This document shows positions 22,804-32,997 of a stretch of 64,000 bases of DNA, in pieces (position 1 is the first letter of the stretch; every line of letters begins with the position of its first letter). The notes below the pieces were generated by a model that did not search any database, had not been told where the DNA came from, and saw nothing but the letters and a program-made list of their open reading frames with translations. A program made the position numbers and the translations under genes. The stretch comes from Pseudomonadota bacterium (GTDB taxonomy: Bacteria; Pseudomonadota; Gammaproteobacteria; Burkholderiales; Burkholderiaceae_C): assembly GCA_020161775.1 (NCBI GenBank), contig JAIUOW010000003.1, forward strand, positions 62,001 to 126,000, in the 5' to 3' direction.

Positions 22804-24251
22804 GCCGCCTCCTTGAGCGAAAAGCTTTCCAGGTTGATCTGCTGCAGGCCCTGGCTTTCCAGCCAGAAACGTTGCATCAGGTTGCCCAGCACCTCGCTGC
22901 GGTAGGCGGCCGATGCGCGCATGTCGCTGATGGGCTGGAACTGCGCGCGCAGCGCGGCGGCAGCGGCCTGGGCTGCACCTTGCGTCCAGGCCTGGCCACG
23001 CAGGGCGGCTTCGGCCTGGGTGGCGCGCATGGGCGTGGCGGCCACGCCACCGGCACCGATGGACACGGCGGCCACGCTGCCGCCGGCCACCGTCATGTTG
23101 ACCACCAGGCACACGGCCGAGATGTCGTCGTCATAGCGTTTGGAAATCTTGTAGGCCTTGAGCATTTCACCGGGCACAGGCAAGGGCACCTTGATCCATG
23201 CCAGCACTTCGTCGGGCGCCATCACGTTCTGGCGGTAGCCGGTGTACAGCTGCTCCAGCGGCAGCTCGCGGTGGCCGCGCACGCTCATCAGCACCACGTG
23301 GGCGCCCAGCGCGATCAAGAGCGGCATGCTGTCGCCAATCGGCGAGCCGTTGGCCACGTTGCCGCCCAGCGTGCCCGAATTTCGCACCGGAAGGCCGGCG
23401 AAGCGGTTGGCAAAGGTCTTGAGCTGCGGGCGGTCGGCCACCAGCGCGGCAAAGGCCTCGGTCAAGGTCACGGCTGCGCCGATGGCAATGTGGTGCGGGT
23501 AGCGCTCCACGCGGCGCAGCTCTTGCACTTGCGTCACGTCCAGCACCTGCGGGAATTGCATGTGCATCTTGGTCACCCACAGGCCCACGTCGGTGCAGCC
23601 GGCCACGATCTGCGCGCCAGGGTGGGCAGCGCGCGCGGCCAGCAGGCTTTTCAGGTCGCGCGGGGCCATGTAGTCCGCCGATTCGCCGTGGGGCTGGATG
23701 GCGGCCAACTGCGTCAGCAGCGCCTTCTCGTTCACCTGCATGGCGGGCAGCGCCGCCATTTGCTGCGCTGCGTCCAGGATCGGCCGGTAGCCGGTGCAGC
23801 GGCACAGGTTGCCCGACAGTTCTTCCTGCGCCAGCGCGCGGGTGACCGATTCGCCTTGGGCCACATGGTTTTGGTACATGCCAAACAGGCTCATCACAAA
23901 ACCTGGCGTACAAAACCCGCACTGGCTGCCGTGGCACTGCACCATGGCCTCTTGCGCGGGGTGCAGCGTGCCGTCCTCGGCGGCCAGGTCTTCCACCGTC
24001 CACAGGGCCATGCCGTCGATGGAATGCGCCAGCCGGATGCAGCTGTTGATGGCCTTGTAGTCCAGCTTGCCGTCGCGTGCCTCACCGAGTACGACGGTGC
24101 ATGCGCCGCAGTCGCCCTCGCCGCAGCCTTCCTTGGTGCCGGTGCACCCCAGGTCCTCGCGCAGCACTTCCAGCAGCGTGCGATCGGGTGGTACATTGCC
24201 CAGGCAGACTTGGCTCCCGCGCCGGATGAATCGGATCGTCTTGGTGTCCAT
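22800..24251 (-). CDS. xdhA: Xanthine dehydrogenase, Fe-S/FAD subunit
   Basis: A 483-residue small subunit. Residues 1-80 form a plant-ferredoxin-type [2Fe-2S] domain with GCGEGDCGAC (Cys43, 48, 51). A second [2Fe-2S] domain follows, with QCGFCTPGF and NLCRCTGYRP. The FAD domain begins near residue 195 with IVAGCTDVGLW and LGGNVANGSPIGDS. Electrons pass from the Mo site of XdhB through these clusters to FAD and NAD. It is transcribed divergently from a LysR gene with a 94-base gap holding an inverted repeat. Confidence 0.95.
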   Translation of the reverse strand: MDTKTIRFIRRGSQVCLGNVPPDRTLLEVLREDLGCTGTKEGCGEGDCGACTVVLGEARDGKLDYKAINSCIRLAHSIDGMALWTVEDLAAEDGTLHPAQEAMVQCHGSQCGFCTPGFVMSLFGMYQNHVAQGESVTRALAQEELSGNLCRCTGYRPILDAAQQMAALPAMQVNEKALLTQLAAIQPHGESADYMAPRDLKSLLAARAAHPGAQIVAGCTDVGLWVTKMHMQFPQVLDVTQVQELRRVERYPHHIAIGAAVTLTEAFAALVADRPQLKTFANRFAGLPVRNSGTLGGNVANGSPIGDSMPLLIALGAHVVLMSVRGHRELPLEQLYTGYRQNVMAPDEVLAWIKVPLPVPGEMLKAYKISKRYDDDISAVCLVVNMTVAGGSVAAVSIGAGGVAATPMRATQAEAALRGQAWTQGAAQAAAAALRAQFQPISDMRASAAYRSEVLGNLMQRFWLESQGLQQINLESFSLKEAA

Positions 24252-24307
24252 GTAAATCAGTATGGTCTATGGCTGCCTGTGAGGGTAGAACGCTCCCGCG
24301 GGTACGA

Positions 24308-24325
24308 CATAAGCATTGCCATATG
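24308..24325. promoter_or_regulatory. Candidate LysR operator between xdhA and the 24346 regulator
   Basis: CATA and TATG arms flank a 10-base spacer, 20 bases before the LysR ATG. The symmetry and position suit a LysR site controlling xdhAB and the transporter operon. Confidence 0.4.
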
Positions 24326-24345
24326 ACAGGAATGCAACCCCCGGT

Positions 24346-25290
24346 ATGAGAGATCAAGCGCTTTTCGACAAGATAGACCTCCATTTGATAAGGGTCTTGC
24401 ACACCGTGCTCACTGAACGCAGCGTCTCGCGTGCCGCCATCCGCATGGGCATGCACCAGCCGGCCGTGTCCGCCGCGCTCAAGCGCCTGCGCGACCTGGC
24501 GGGAGACCCGCTTTTGGTGCGTTCAGGCGCCGGCATGGTGCCCACGGACACGGCGCTGCGCATGATCGAGCCCAGCGCAAGCATTCTGCGTGCCGCCGAG
24601 GTGCTGTTCACCGACGTGCGCGGCTTTGACCCGCAAACGGCCACCGGCACCTTCCGCGTGGCCGCCAGCGACTACCTGGACCCGCTGTTCCTGCCGCAGC
24701 TGGTGGCCCGCATCCAGGAGCAGGCGCCCTTGTGCCATATCGAGATCCACCCGCTGTCGGCCGCGTCGGATTACCAGGCGCAGCTGGCACAGGGCGCGGT
24801 GGACGTGGTGGTGGGCAACTGGCTCAAGCCGCCGGAGGACCTGCACATGGGCCGGCTGTTTGCCGACGAGGTGGTGTGCCTGGTGGCTGCCGGCCACCCC
24901 GCGGTGCGCCGCGGCTGGTCGGTGGATGAATGGCTGGCGGCTGGGCACATTGCGCCCACGCCCACCCACCCCGGCGCGCGCGGCGTGATCGACGAACACC
25001 TGGAAACCCAGGGCCTGCGGCGCAACATCACGGCGCGCTGCCCGCATTTCGGGTTGATCCCGGCCATGGTGGCATCGAGCTTGCTGGTGCTGACCACGGG
25101 CCGGCAGTATTGCGAGCGTTTTGCCGCCCAGCTGCCCGTGAGGATACTTGCATGCCCCATTGAATTCCCGCGCTTGATGTATTACCAGCTCTGGCATGAA
25201 CGCACGCATGCGTCGGCGTCGGCCAGGTGGTTGCGTGAGCGGATCAAGGACGTGGCTTCGGCCCTGAAAAAAGAGAGACAACCCGAGTGA
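24346..25290 (+). CDS. LysR-family regulator of xanthine dehydrogenase and purine uptake
   Basis: A 314-residue LysR regulator (helix-turn-helix VLHTVLTERSVSRAAIRM, then QPAVSAALKRLRDL). The N-terminal DLHLIRVLHTVL start resembles the NodD/NahR/PcpR-like branch. It is divergent from xdhAB, and its 3' end overlaps the ABC ATPase gene by 4 bases (GTGA), so it is the first gene of the transporter operon. It likely responds to a purine and coordinates xdhAB with import. ATG 24346 is used rather than the TTG at 24316. Confidence 0.88.
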   Translation: MRDQALFDKIDLHLIRVLHTVLTERSVSRAAIRMGMHQPAVSAALKRLRDLAGDPLLVRSGAGMVPTDTALRMIEPSASILRAAEVLFTDVRGFDPQTATGTFRVAASDYLDPLFLPQLVARIQEQAPLCHIEIHPLSAASDYQAQLAQGAVDVVVGNWLKPPEDLHMGRLFADEVVCLVAAGHPAVRRGWSVDEWLAAGHIAPTPTHPGARGVIDEHLETQGLRRNITARCPHFGLIPAMVASSLLVLTTGRQYCERFAAQLPVRILACPIEFPRLMYYQLWHERTHASASARWLRERIKDVASALKKERQPE

Positions 25291-26831
25291 GCATCCCAAG
25301 ACTTCAGCTGGCGCACATCACCAAGCGGTACCCCGCCGTGGTGGCCAACAGCGACGTGTCGCTGACCGTGCAGCCTGGCGAGACCCACGCCGTGCTGGGT
25401 GAAAACGGCGCCGGCAAATCGACGCTGATGAAAATCATCTACGGCAGCGTCAAGCCTGATGAGGGCAGCGTGATGTTCAACGGCCAGCCGGTGCACATCC
25501 GCAACCCGCAGGAGGCGCGGGCCCTGGGCATCAGCATGGTGTTCCAGCACTTCAGCCTGTTTGACACACTGACCGTTGCCGAGAACGTCTGGCTGGGCCT
25601 GGACAAGCGCCTGACGCTCAATGAGGTCACGCACAGCATCACCACCAAGGCGGCTGAATACGGGCTGGACATCGATCCGTCGCGCCCCGTGCACACGCTG
25701 AGCGTGGGCGAGATGCAGCGCGTGGAAATCATCCGCGCGCTGCTCACCAGCCCCAGGCTGCTGATCCTGGACGAGCCCACCTCGGTGCTGACGCCGCAGG
25801 CCGTGGAAAAGCTGTTCGTCGTGCTGAAAAAGCTGGCGTCCGAGGGCTGCAGCATCCTGTACATCAGCCACAAGCTGCATGAAATCCGCGAGCTGTGCAC
25901 GGCCTGCACCGTGCTGCGCGGCGGCAAGGTCACGGGCGTGTGCAACCCGCAAGTGGAGTCCAACGCGTCACTGTCGCGCCTGATGATCGGCGCCGAGCCG
26001 CCGGCGCTGGCGCACCACGCGCGCAGCGCGGGCGAGGTGGTGCTGCGCGTGCAGGCCTTGAGCCTGCCGCGCGAGGACCAGTTCGGCGTGGACCTGGACG
26101 ATGTGTCGATGCAGGTGCGCGCGGGCGAGGTGGTGGGCATTGCCGGCGTGTCAGGCAACGGGCAGAAAGAGCTTCTGTACGCGCTGTCGGGTGAAGACAC
26201 GCGCGCCGCGCCTTCGATGGTCCAGGTGTTTGGCCAGGACGCCGCGCGCATGGGCCCCGGCGGGCGGCGCGCACTGGGCGTGCACTTTGTGCCCGAGGAG
26301 CGGCTGGGCCGCGGCGCGGTGCCCACGCTGGGGCTGGCGCATAACCTCATGCTCACGCGCACCGACGCCATTGGCGCGGGCGGCTGGATCCATGTGCGCG
26401 CGCTGCAGGCCCAGGCGGCCGCCATCATCCAGCGGTTCAACGTCAAGGCCGGCGGGCCGAATGCGGCGGCCAAGTCCCTGTCAGGTGGCAACCTGCAGAA
26501 GTTCATCGTGGGCCGCGAGATTGACGCCAACCCGAAACTGCTGATCGTCTCGCAGCCCACCTGGGGCGTGGACGTCGGCGCGGCCGCGCAGATCCGCGGT
26601 GAAATCCTGGCGCTGCGCGACGCGGGCTGCGCCGTGCTGGTGGTCAGCGAGGAGCTGGACGAGCTGTTTGAAATCAGCGACCGGCTGCATGTGATCGCCA
26701 AGGGGCGGCTGTCGCCGCCGATCGCGCGGGCCGACGCCACGGTCACGCTGATTGGCGAATGGATGAGTGGTCTGTGGCATGCCGACGTGCAGGCCCACCT
26801 TGCCACGGAGGCTGCCCATGCTCAAGCTTGA
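25287..26831 (+). CDS. Purine/nucleoside ABC transporter ATP-binding protein
   Basis: A 514-residue double ABC ATPase of the sugar/nucleoside type. The N-terminal domain has Walker A GENGAGKST, signature LSVGEMQRVE and Walker B LLILDEPTS. The C-terminal domain has a degenerate Walker A (GVSGNGQKE), signature LSGGNLQKF, and SQPTWGVDVG in place of the usual Walker B stretch. This arrangement is normal for BMP-linked systems (NupA/YufO). It starts with GTG overlapping the LysR stop and ends 14 bases inside the first permease gene. Confidence 0.93.
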   Translation: MSIPRLQLAHITKRYPAVVANSDVSLTVQPGETHAVLGENGAGKSTLMKIIYGSVKPDEGSVMFNGQPVHIRNPQEARALGISMVFQHFSLFDTLTVAENVWLGLDKRLTLNEVTHSITTKAAEYGLDIDPSRPVHTLSVGEMQRVEIIRALLTSPRLLILDEPTSVLTPQAVEKLFVVLKKLASEGCSILYISHKLHEIRELCTACTVLRGGKVTGVCNPQVESNASLSRLMIGAEPPALAHHARSAGEVVLRVQALSLPREDQFGVDLDDVSMQVRAGEVVGIAGVSGNGQKELLYALSGEDTRAAPSMVQVFGQDAARMGPGGRRALGVHFVPEERLGRGAVPTLGLAHNLMLTRTDAIGAGGWIHVRALQAQAAAIIQRFNVKAGGPNAAAKSLSGGNLQKFIVGREIDANPKLLIVSQPTWGVDVGAAAQIRGEILALRDAGCAVLVVSEELDELFEISDRLHVIAKGRLSPPIARADATVTLIGEWMSGLWHADVQAHLATEAAHAQA

Positions 26832-27900
26832 ACCGCGCCCCCAGCCATCGCAGTTCTGGTCGCTGGCTTCGCCGTTGCTGGCGCTGGCCATCACCGTCAT
26901 CATCGGCGTGGCCCTGTTCGCCGCCCTGGGCAAGGACCCGGTGCGCGGCCTGCAGGTGTTCTTCTGGGAACCCATCAAGACGCCCTATGCCCTGGGCGAG
27001 CTCATGGTCAAGGCCACGCCGCTGCTCATCATTGCGCTGGGGCTGGCGGTGTGTTTCCGCTCCAACGTCTGGAACATCGGCGCCGAAGGCCAGTTCGTCA
27101 TTGGCGCGGTGTTTGCCGGCGGCGTGGCGCTGACGGCGGGCAAGACCACCGGCGGCTGGATCGTCATCGCCATTCTGCTGGCGGGCATTGTGGGCGGCAT
27201 GCTGTGGGCCGGTATCACGGCGCTGCTGCGCGACCGCTTCAACGCCAGCGAAATCCTGGTCAGCCTGATGCTGGTGTACGTGGCCGACATGGTGCTGAGC
27301 TACCTGGTGTATGGCCCCTGGAAAGACCCGGCGGGCTACAACTTCCCGCAGACCAAGACGTTCGAATCGGTCACGCAGATACCGCGCCTGATGGCGGGTT
27401 CGCGCGTGAGCATTGGCCTGCTGATCGCGCTGGCCGCGGCGGCGGCGCTGTGGATCTTCCTGTTCCGCACGCGCGCGGGCTTTGCGCAGCAGGTGGGCGG
27501 GCTGGCGCCCGCGGCGGCGCGCTATGCGGGGTTCTCTTCGCGCCGCGCGCTGTGGGTGGCGCTGCTCACCTCTGGCGGCGCGGCCGGCCTGGCTGGCGCG
27601 CTGGAAGTGGCAGGCCCCATCGGCCAGCTCACGCCCTATGTGCCCGCGGGCTATGGCTTTGCGGCCATCATCGTTGCGTTCGTCGGGCGGCTGCATCCGG
27701 TGGGCATGATTTTCTCGGCGGTTCTCATGAGCATGTTCTACATCGGCGGTGAGCTGGCGCAGTCGCGCCTGGGCTTGCCCAAATCAATCACCGGCGTGTT
27801 CCAGGGGCTGCTGCTGTTCACTTTGTTGGCTTGCGACACGCTCATCGCGTACCGCCTGCGTTTCACGGCGCTGCAGGCCGGCATGAAGGGAGCGCGCTGA
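26818..27900 (+). CDS. Purine/nucleoside ABC transporter permease 1
   Basis: A 360-residue inner-membrane permease of the BPD_transp_2 family with about ten hydrophobic segments (for example LLIIALGLAVCF, WIVIAILLAGIVGGMLWAGI). It has NVWNIGAEGQFVIGA, the signature of the nucleoside-type permeases. The ATG at 26818 lies inside the ATPase gene and overlaps by 14 bases. Its stop shares a base with the start of permease 2 (TGATG). It forms a heterodimer with permease 2. Confidence 0.92.
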   Translation: MLKLEPRPQPSQFWSLASPLLALAITVIIGVALFAALGKDPVRGLQVFFWEPIKTPYALGELMVKATPLLIIALGLAVCFRSNVWNIGAEGQFVIGAVFAGGVALTAGKTTGGWIVIAILLAGIVGGMLWAGITALLRDRFNASEILVSLMLVYVADMVLSYLVYGPWKDPAGYNFPQTKTFESVTQIPRLMAGSRVSIGLLIALAAAAALWIFLFRTRAGFAQQVGGLAPAAARYAGFSSRRALWVALLTSGGAAGLAGALEVAGPIGQLTPYVPAGYGFAAIIVAFVGRLHPVGMIFSAVLMSMFYIGGELAQSRLGLPKSITGVFQGLLLFTLLACDTLIAYRLRFTALQAGMKGAR

Positions 27901-28820
27901 TGGAAAGCTACGCACTGTTGTTGGCCGCCACGCTGAACGCGGGCACCGTGCTGGCCATCGCGGCGCTGGGCCTGCTGATCAACGAGAAAGCGGGCATCGT
28001 CAACCTGGGTGCCGAGGGCATGATGCTGTGCGCCGCCATTGCCGGTTTTGCGGCGGTGGTGCACACCGGCAGCGACCTGGCCGGCTTTGCCGCCGGCATG
28101 GGCGCGGGCGCGCTGCTGGCCGCCATCTTTGGCGTGCTGGTGATCTGGCTGAACACCAACCAGTACGCCACTGGCCTGGCGCTCAGCCTGTTTGGCGCCG
28201 GCTTCTCGGCCTTTGCAGGCATCAAGTACGTGCAGGAAAAGCTGCCCGAGCGCCCGCAGTTCCACATCCCGCTGCTGGGCGACATCCCGCTGCTGGGGCC
28301 CGCGCTGTTCCGCCAGCATCCCATGGTGTACCTGGCCATGTTCATGGTGGCGGGGCTGATCTGGTTCCTGTACCGCACGCGCGGCGGGCTGGTGCTTCGC
28401 TCGGTGGGGGAATCGCCCGAATCCGCCCACGCCCTGGGCTACCCGGTGCGGCGCATCCGCCTGGGCGCCGTGGTGGCCGGTGGCGCGCTGTGCGGGCTGG
28501 CGGGCGCCTACATCGCCGTCATCTACACGCCGCTGTGGGTGGAGGGCATGGTGGCCGGCAAGGGCTGGATCGCGCTGGCGTTGACCACCTTTGCCACCTG
28601 GCGCCCGGCACGCGTGTTGCTTGGGGCTTACCTGTTTGGCGGCGTGACCATGCTGCAGTTTCACTTGCAGGGCATCGGCGTGAACGTGCCCAGCCAGTTC
28701 CTGACCATGCTGCCCTACCTGGCCACCATCGTGGTGCTGGCCCTGATCTCGCGCAACCCGGCCTGGATTCGCGTGAACATGCCCGCATCGCTTGGAAAGC
28801 CGTTCTACCCCGGTTCATAA
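27900..28820 (+). CDS. Purine/nucleoside ABC transporter permease 2
   Basis: A 306-residue permease with about eight membrane segments and the paired signature KAGIVNLGAEGMML near residues 31-44, mirroring permease 1. A conserved cytoplasmic loop RSVGESPESAHALGYPV contacts the ATPase. Start ATG 27900 overlaps the previous stop by one base. It forms one operon with the LysR, ATPase, permease 1 and the binding protein downstream. Confidence 0.92.
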   Translation: MESYALLLAATLNAGTVLAIAALGLLINEKAGIVNLGAEGMMLCAAIAGFAAVVHTGSDLAGFAAGMGAGALLAAIFGVLVIWLNTNQYATGLALSLFGAGFSAFAGIKYVQEKLPERPQFHIPLLGDIPLLGPALFRQHPMVYLAMFMVAGLIWFLYRTRGGLVLRSVGESPESAHALGYPVRRIRLGAVVAGGALCGLAGAYIAVIYTPLWVEGMVAGKGWIALALTTFATWRPARVLLGAYLFGGVTMLQFHLQGIGVNVPSQFLTMLPYLATIVVLALISRNPAWIRVNMPASLGKPFYPGS

Positions 28821-28877
28821 TTTGTGTTTTCGTGTTTTTCTCCCAACCTGTCGCAACCCCCTCAAGAAGGACCTGAC

Positions 28878-30035
28878 ATGACCGACCTGAAGAAACGTTC
28901 CCTGCTCAAAGTTGCGGCCCTGTCCGCCGCCGCGGCAGCTGCCCTGGTAGCCTGCGGCAAGAAGGAAGAGCCCGCGCCTGCCCCGGCCCCCGCGCCCGTG
29001 GCCGCCCCGGCACCCAAGCCCGAGCCGCTGAAGATCGCTTTCGCCTACGTCGGCCCGGTGGGTGACGGCGGCTGGACCTTCGCCCATGACAACGGCCGCA
29101 AGGCACTGGAAAAGGAGTTCGGCGACAAGATCGTGACCAGCTTCGTGGAGAAGGTGCCCGAGTCCGCCGACGCCGAACGCGTGATCCGTGACATGGCCGC
29201 TCAGGGCAACAAGCTGATCTTCGGTACGACTTTCGGCTACATGGAGCCGATGCTGAAGGTCGCCGCCGACCACAAGGACGTGAAGTTCGAGCATGCCACC
29301 GGCTACAAGCAGGCCGAGAACATGCGCACCTACGACAGCCGCACCTACGAAGGCGCCTACATGGCCGGCGTGATCGCAGGCAAGATGACCAAGTCCAACA
29401 CGCTGGGCGTGGTGGCCTCCATTCCAATTCCTGAAGTGGTGCGCAACATCAACAGCTTCACGCTGGGCGCGCAGTCGGTCAACCCCAAGATCAAGACCAA
29501 GGTGGTGTGGGTGAACGAATGGTTCAACCCGCCCAAGGAAACCGAGGCCGCCACCTCGCTGATCAACGGTGGCGCCGACGTGCTGTTCCAGAACACCGAT
29601 TCGTCGGCCGTGCTGCAGACCGCCGAGAAGATGAACAAGCGCGCCTTCGGCTGGGACAGCGACATGACCGCCTATGGCCCCAAGGCCCACCTGGGCTCGG
29701 CCATCATCAACTGGGGCCCGTACTACATCAAGGCCACGCGTGACGCGCTGGAAGGCAAGTGGACGGGCAACACCGGCGTGTGGTGGGGCGTGAAGGAAGG
29801 CGCGATCGACATGGTGTCCATCGCTGCTGACGTGCCCGAGGAAACCAAGACCAAGATCGCCGAGATCAAGAAGGGCCTGACCGACGGCACCTTCACGATC
29901 TGGAAGGGCCCGATCGTGGGCCAGGACGGCAAGGAAATCCTGGCCAAGGACGCCGTTGCCGACGACAAGTTCCTGGGCGGCGTGAACTTCTACATCAAGG
30001 GCGTCGAGGGTAAAGTGCCCGGCGACAAGAAGTAA
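28878..30035 (+). CDS. BMP-family lipoprotein, purine/nucleoside binding protein
   Basis: A 385-residue BMP/PnrA-type substrate-binding lipoprotein. The signal ends at the lipobox LVAC with Cys26, followed by a Pro/Ala-rich tether. The binding domain begins IAFAYVGPVGDGGWTF, with ESADAERVIRDMAAQG, TTFGYMEPMLKVA and GWDSDMTAYGP. BMP proteins with this tether bind nucleosides or purine bases. It completes the importer encoded from 25287 and is followed by a strong terminator. A shorter paralogue is encoded at 43438. AAGAAGGA precedes the ATG. Confidence 0.92.
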   Translation: MTDLKKRSLLKVAALSAAAAAALVACGKKEEPAPAPAPAPVAAPAPKPEPLKIAFAYVGPVGDGGWTFAHDNGRKALEKEFGDKIVTSFVEKVPESADAERVIRDMAAQGNKLIFGTTFGYMEPMLKVAADHKDVKFEHATGYKQAENMRTYDSRTYEGAYMAGVIAGKMTKSNTLGVVASIPIPEVVRNINSFTLGAQSVNPKIKTKVVWVNEWFNPPKETEAATSLINGGADVLFQNTDSSAVLQTAEKMNKRAFGWDSDMTAYGPKAHLGSAIINWGPYYIKATRDALEGKWTGNTGVWWGVKEGAIDMVSIAADVPEETKTKIAEIKKGLTDGTFTIWKGPIVGQDGKEILAKDAVADDKFLGGVNFYIKGVEGKVPGDKK

Positions 30036-30055
30036 TCGCCTGCAACGCAATGGAA

Positions 30056-30079
30056 GGCCGCCCTCGGGCGGCCTTTTTT
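30056..30079 (+). terminator. Rho-independent terminator after the BMP transporter operon
   Basis: GGCCGCCC-TC-GGGCGGCC forms an 8-base perfect stem followed by six T residues, 21 bases after the binding protein stop. Confidence 0.9.
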
Positions 30080-30107
30080 ATTTCATGCCATCGTATAAAC
30101 TGACAGC

Positions 30108-30272
30108 ATGCCCACGCCCGCAAGTCCGCAGCCCAAGCGCCCCAGCCGCCAGGCCATCGTCCGCGCGGCGGCCAGCTCAACCGCTGTGGAGACGGGCCGA
30201 TCCGTGGCTCAGCTTGAGCAGCAGCTCAAGCAGCCGACCCCGCGCTTTCCTCACATCAAACTCGCTCGCTGA
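30108..30272 (+). CDS. Possible small protein, 54 residues, convergent with Fic
   Basis: A short frame starting MPTPASPQPKRPSRQAIV and ending RFPHIKLAR, with a central SSTAVETG and AQLEQQLKQ. It overlaps the 3' end of the Fic gene by 17 bases on the opposite strand. The STAVET sequence resembles the Fic inhibitory motif (S/T)xxxE(G/N) except for the last residue. There is no clear ribosome-binding site, so this is a weak call. Confidence 0.3.
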   Translation: MPTPASPQPKRPSRQAIVRAAASSTAVETGRSVAQLEQQLKQPTPRFPHIKLAR

Positions 30273-30900
30273 CACTGGCGTTGCCTGCTTGGATGGCACT
30301 GGCCACGAACTCGCACATCCGCGCATAGTCACCCGAAAATCCGGCGTGAATGGCGCCAATGTAAGCAGCCTTGTGCTGCTCCCATGCCGAGTAGTCCAGA
30401 GGTTCGTGTCCGGCCTGAACTGCCATCACATCGGCCAGCAGGCGCGACAAACGTCCATTGCCCTCACGGAAGGGATGAATGACGATCAGCTCCACATGCG
30501 TCACAGCGATGGCATTCATCAGTTCGTCTGGCGCAAGGTTCGTGCACGGTGTCCAGCGTGACAGATATTGACGTTCGAACTCGTCCAGCAGGCGGGGTAG
30601 CAAAGCCGCCGTGGCAAATTGAAAGCCGTCCTTGCCCAGATTGACCGAGCGTTCCTTGCCCGCCCATGGGTACACATTGCCGAGCCACAGTTGATGCCAA
30701 TGTTTGAGGTCCGCCACGGTGAGGGTTCGATCAGGAAATTCGTTCAGCAGAACCTCCTCGTACAAATCCCCCAGCAGTTGCAGTTCCAGGGCGTCCATAT
30801 CTTCGGGCGATGTGATGCCGACGAGATTGCGCAGCACCAGCCCTTTCGAATCTGGCTCGAATTCGCCTTCGGCCCCTGAGACCTGGTAGCGTTTGTTCAT
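30256..30900 (-). CDS. Fic/DOC family protein without visible inhibitory motif
   Basis: A 214-residue Fic protein. The catalytic motif HPFREGNGRLSR starts at His142 and is complete. The target-binding flap region VYPWAGKERSVNLGKDGFQF (residues 77-96) is present. No (S/T)xxxE(G/N) inhibitory helix is visible at either end, which makes it look like class I, normally restrained by a separate small antitoxin. No such gene is upstream (67-base gap to the Rieske gene). The only nearby candidate is the convergent frame at 30108. It differs from the class II Fic at 17544. The target is unknown. Confidence 0.9.
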   Translation of the reverse strand: MNKRYQVSGAEGEFEPDSKGLVLRNLVGITSPEDMDALELQLLGDLYEEVLLNEFPDRTLTVADLKHWHQLWLGNVYPWAGKERSVNLGKDGFQFATAALLPRLLDEFERQYLSRWTPCTNLAPDELMNAIAVTHVELIVIHPFREGNGRLSRLLADVMAVQAGHEPLDYSAWEQHKAAYIGAIHAGFSGDYARMCEFVASAIQAGNASVSERV

Positions 30901-30967
30901 GGCATATGCAAGTCAATATGTTTCACCATCTTGCCAGACAATGGCTTGGTAGAGGCACACCATCAAA

Positions 30968-32997
<2,030 letters not shown>

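Noticed and set aside
20452..22905. An 817-codon open frame on the plus strand
   Set aside because: It is antisense to xdhB, which has clear family motifs throughout; the translation has no recognisable domain.
24316..24345. Upstream TTG start for the LysR gene at 24346
   Set aside because: TTG at 24316 gives extra residues without a family match, and it overlaps the likely operator.
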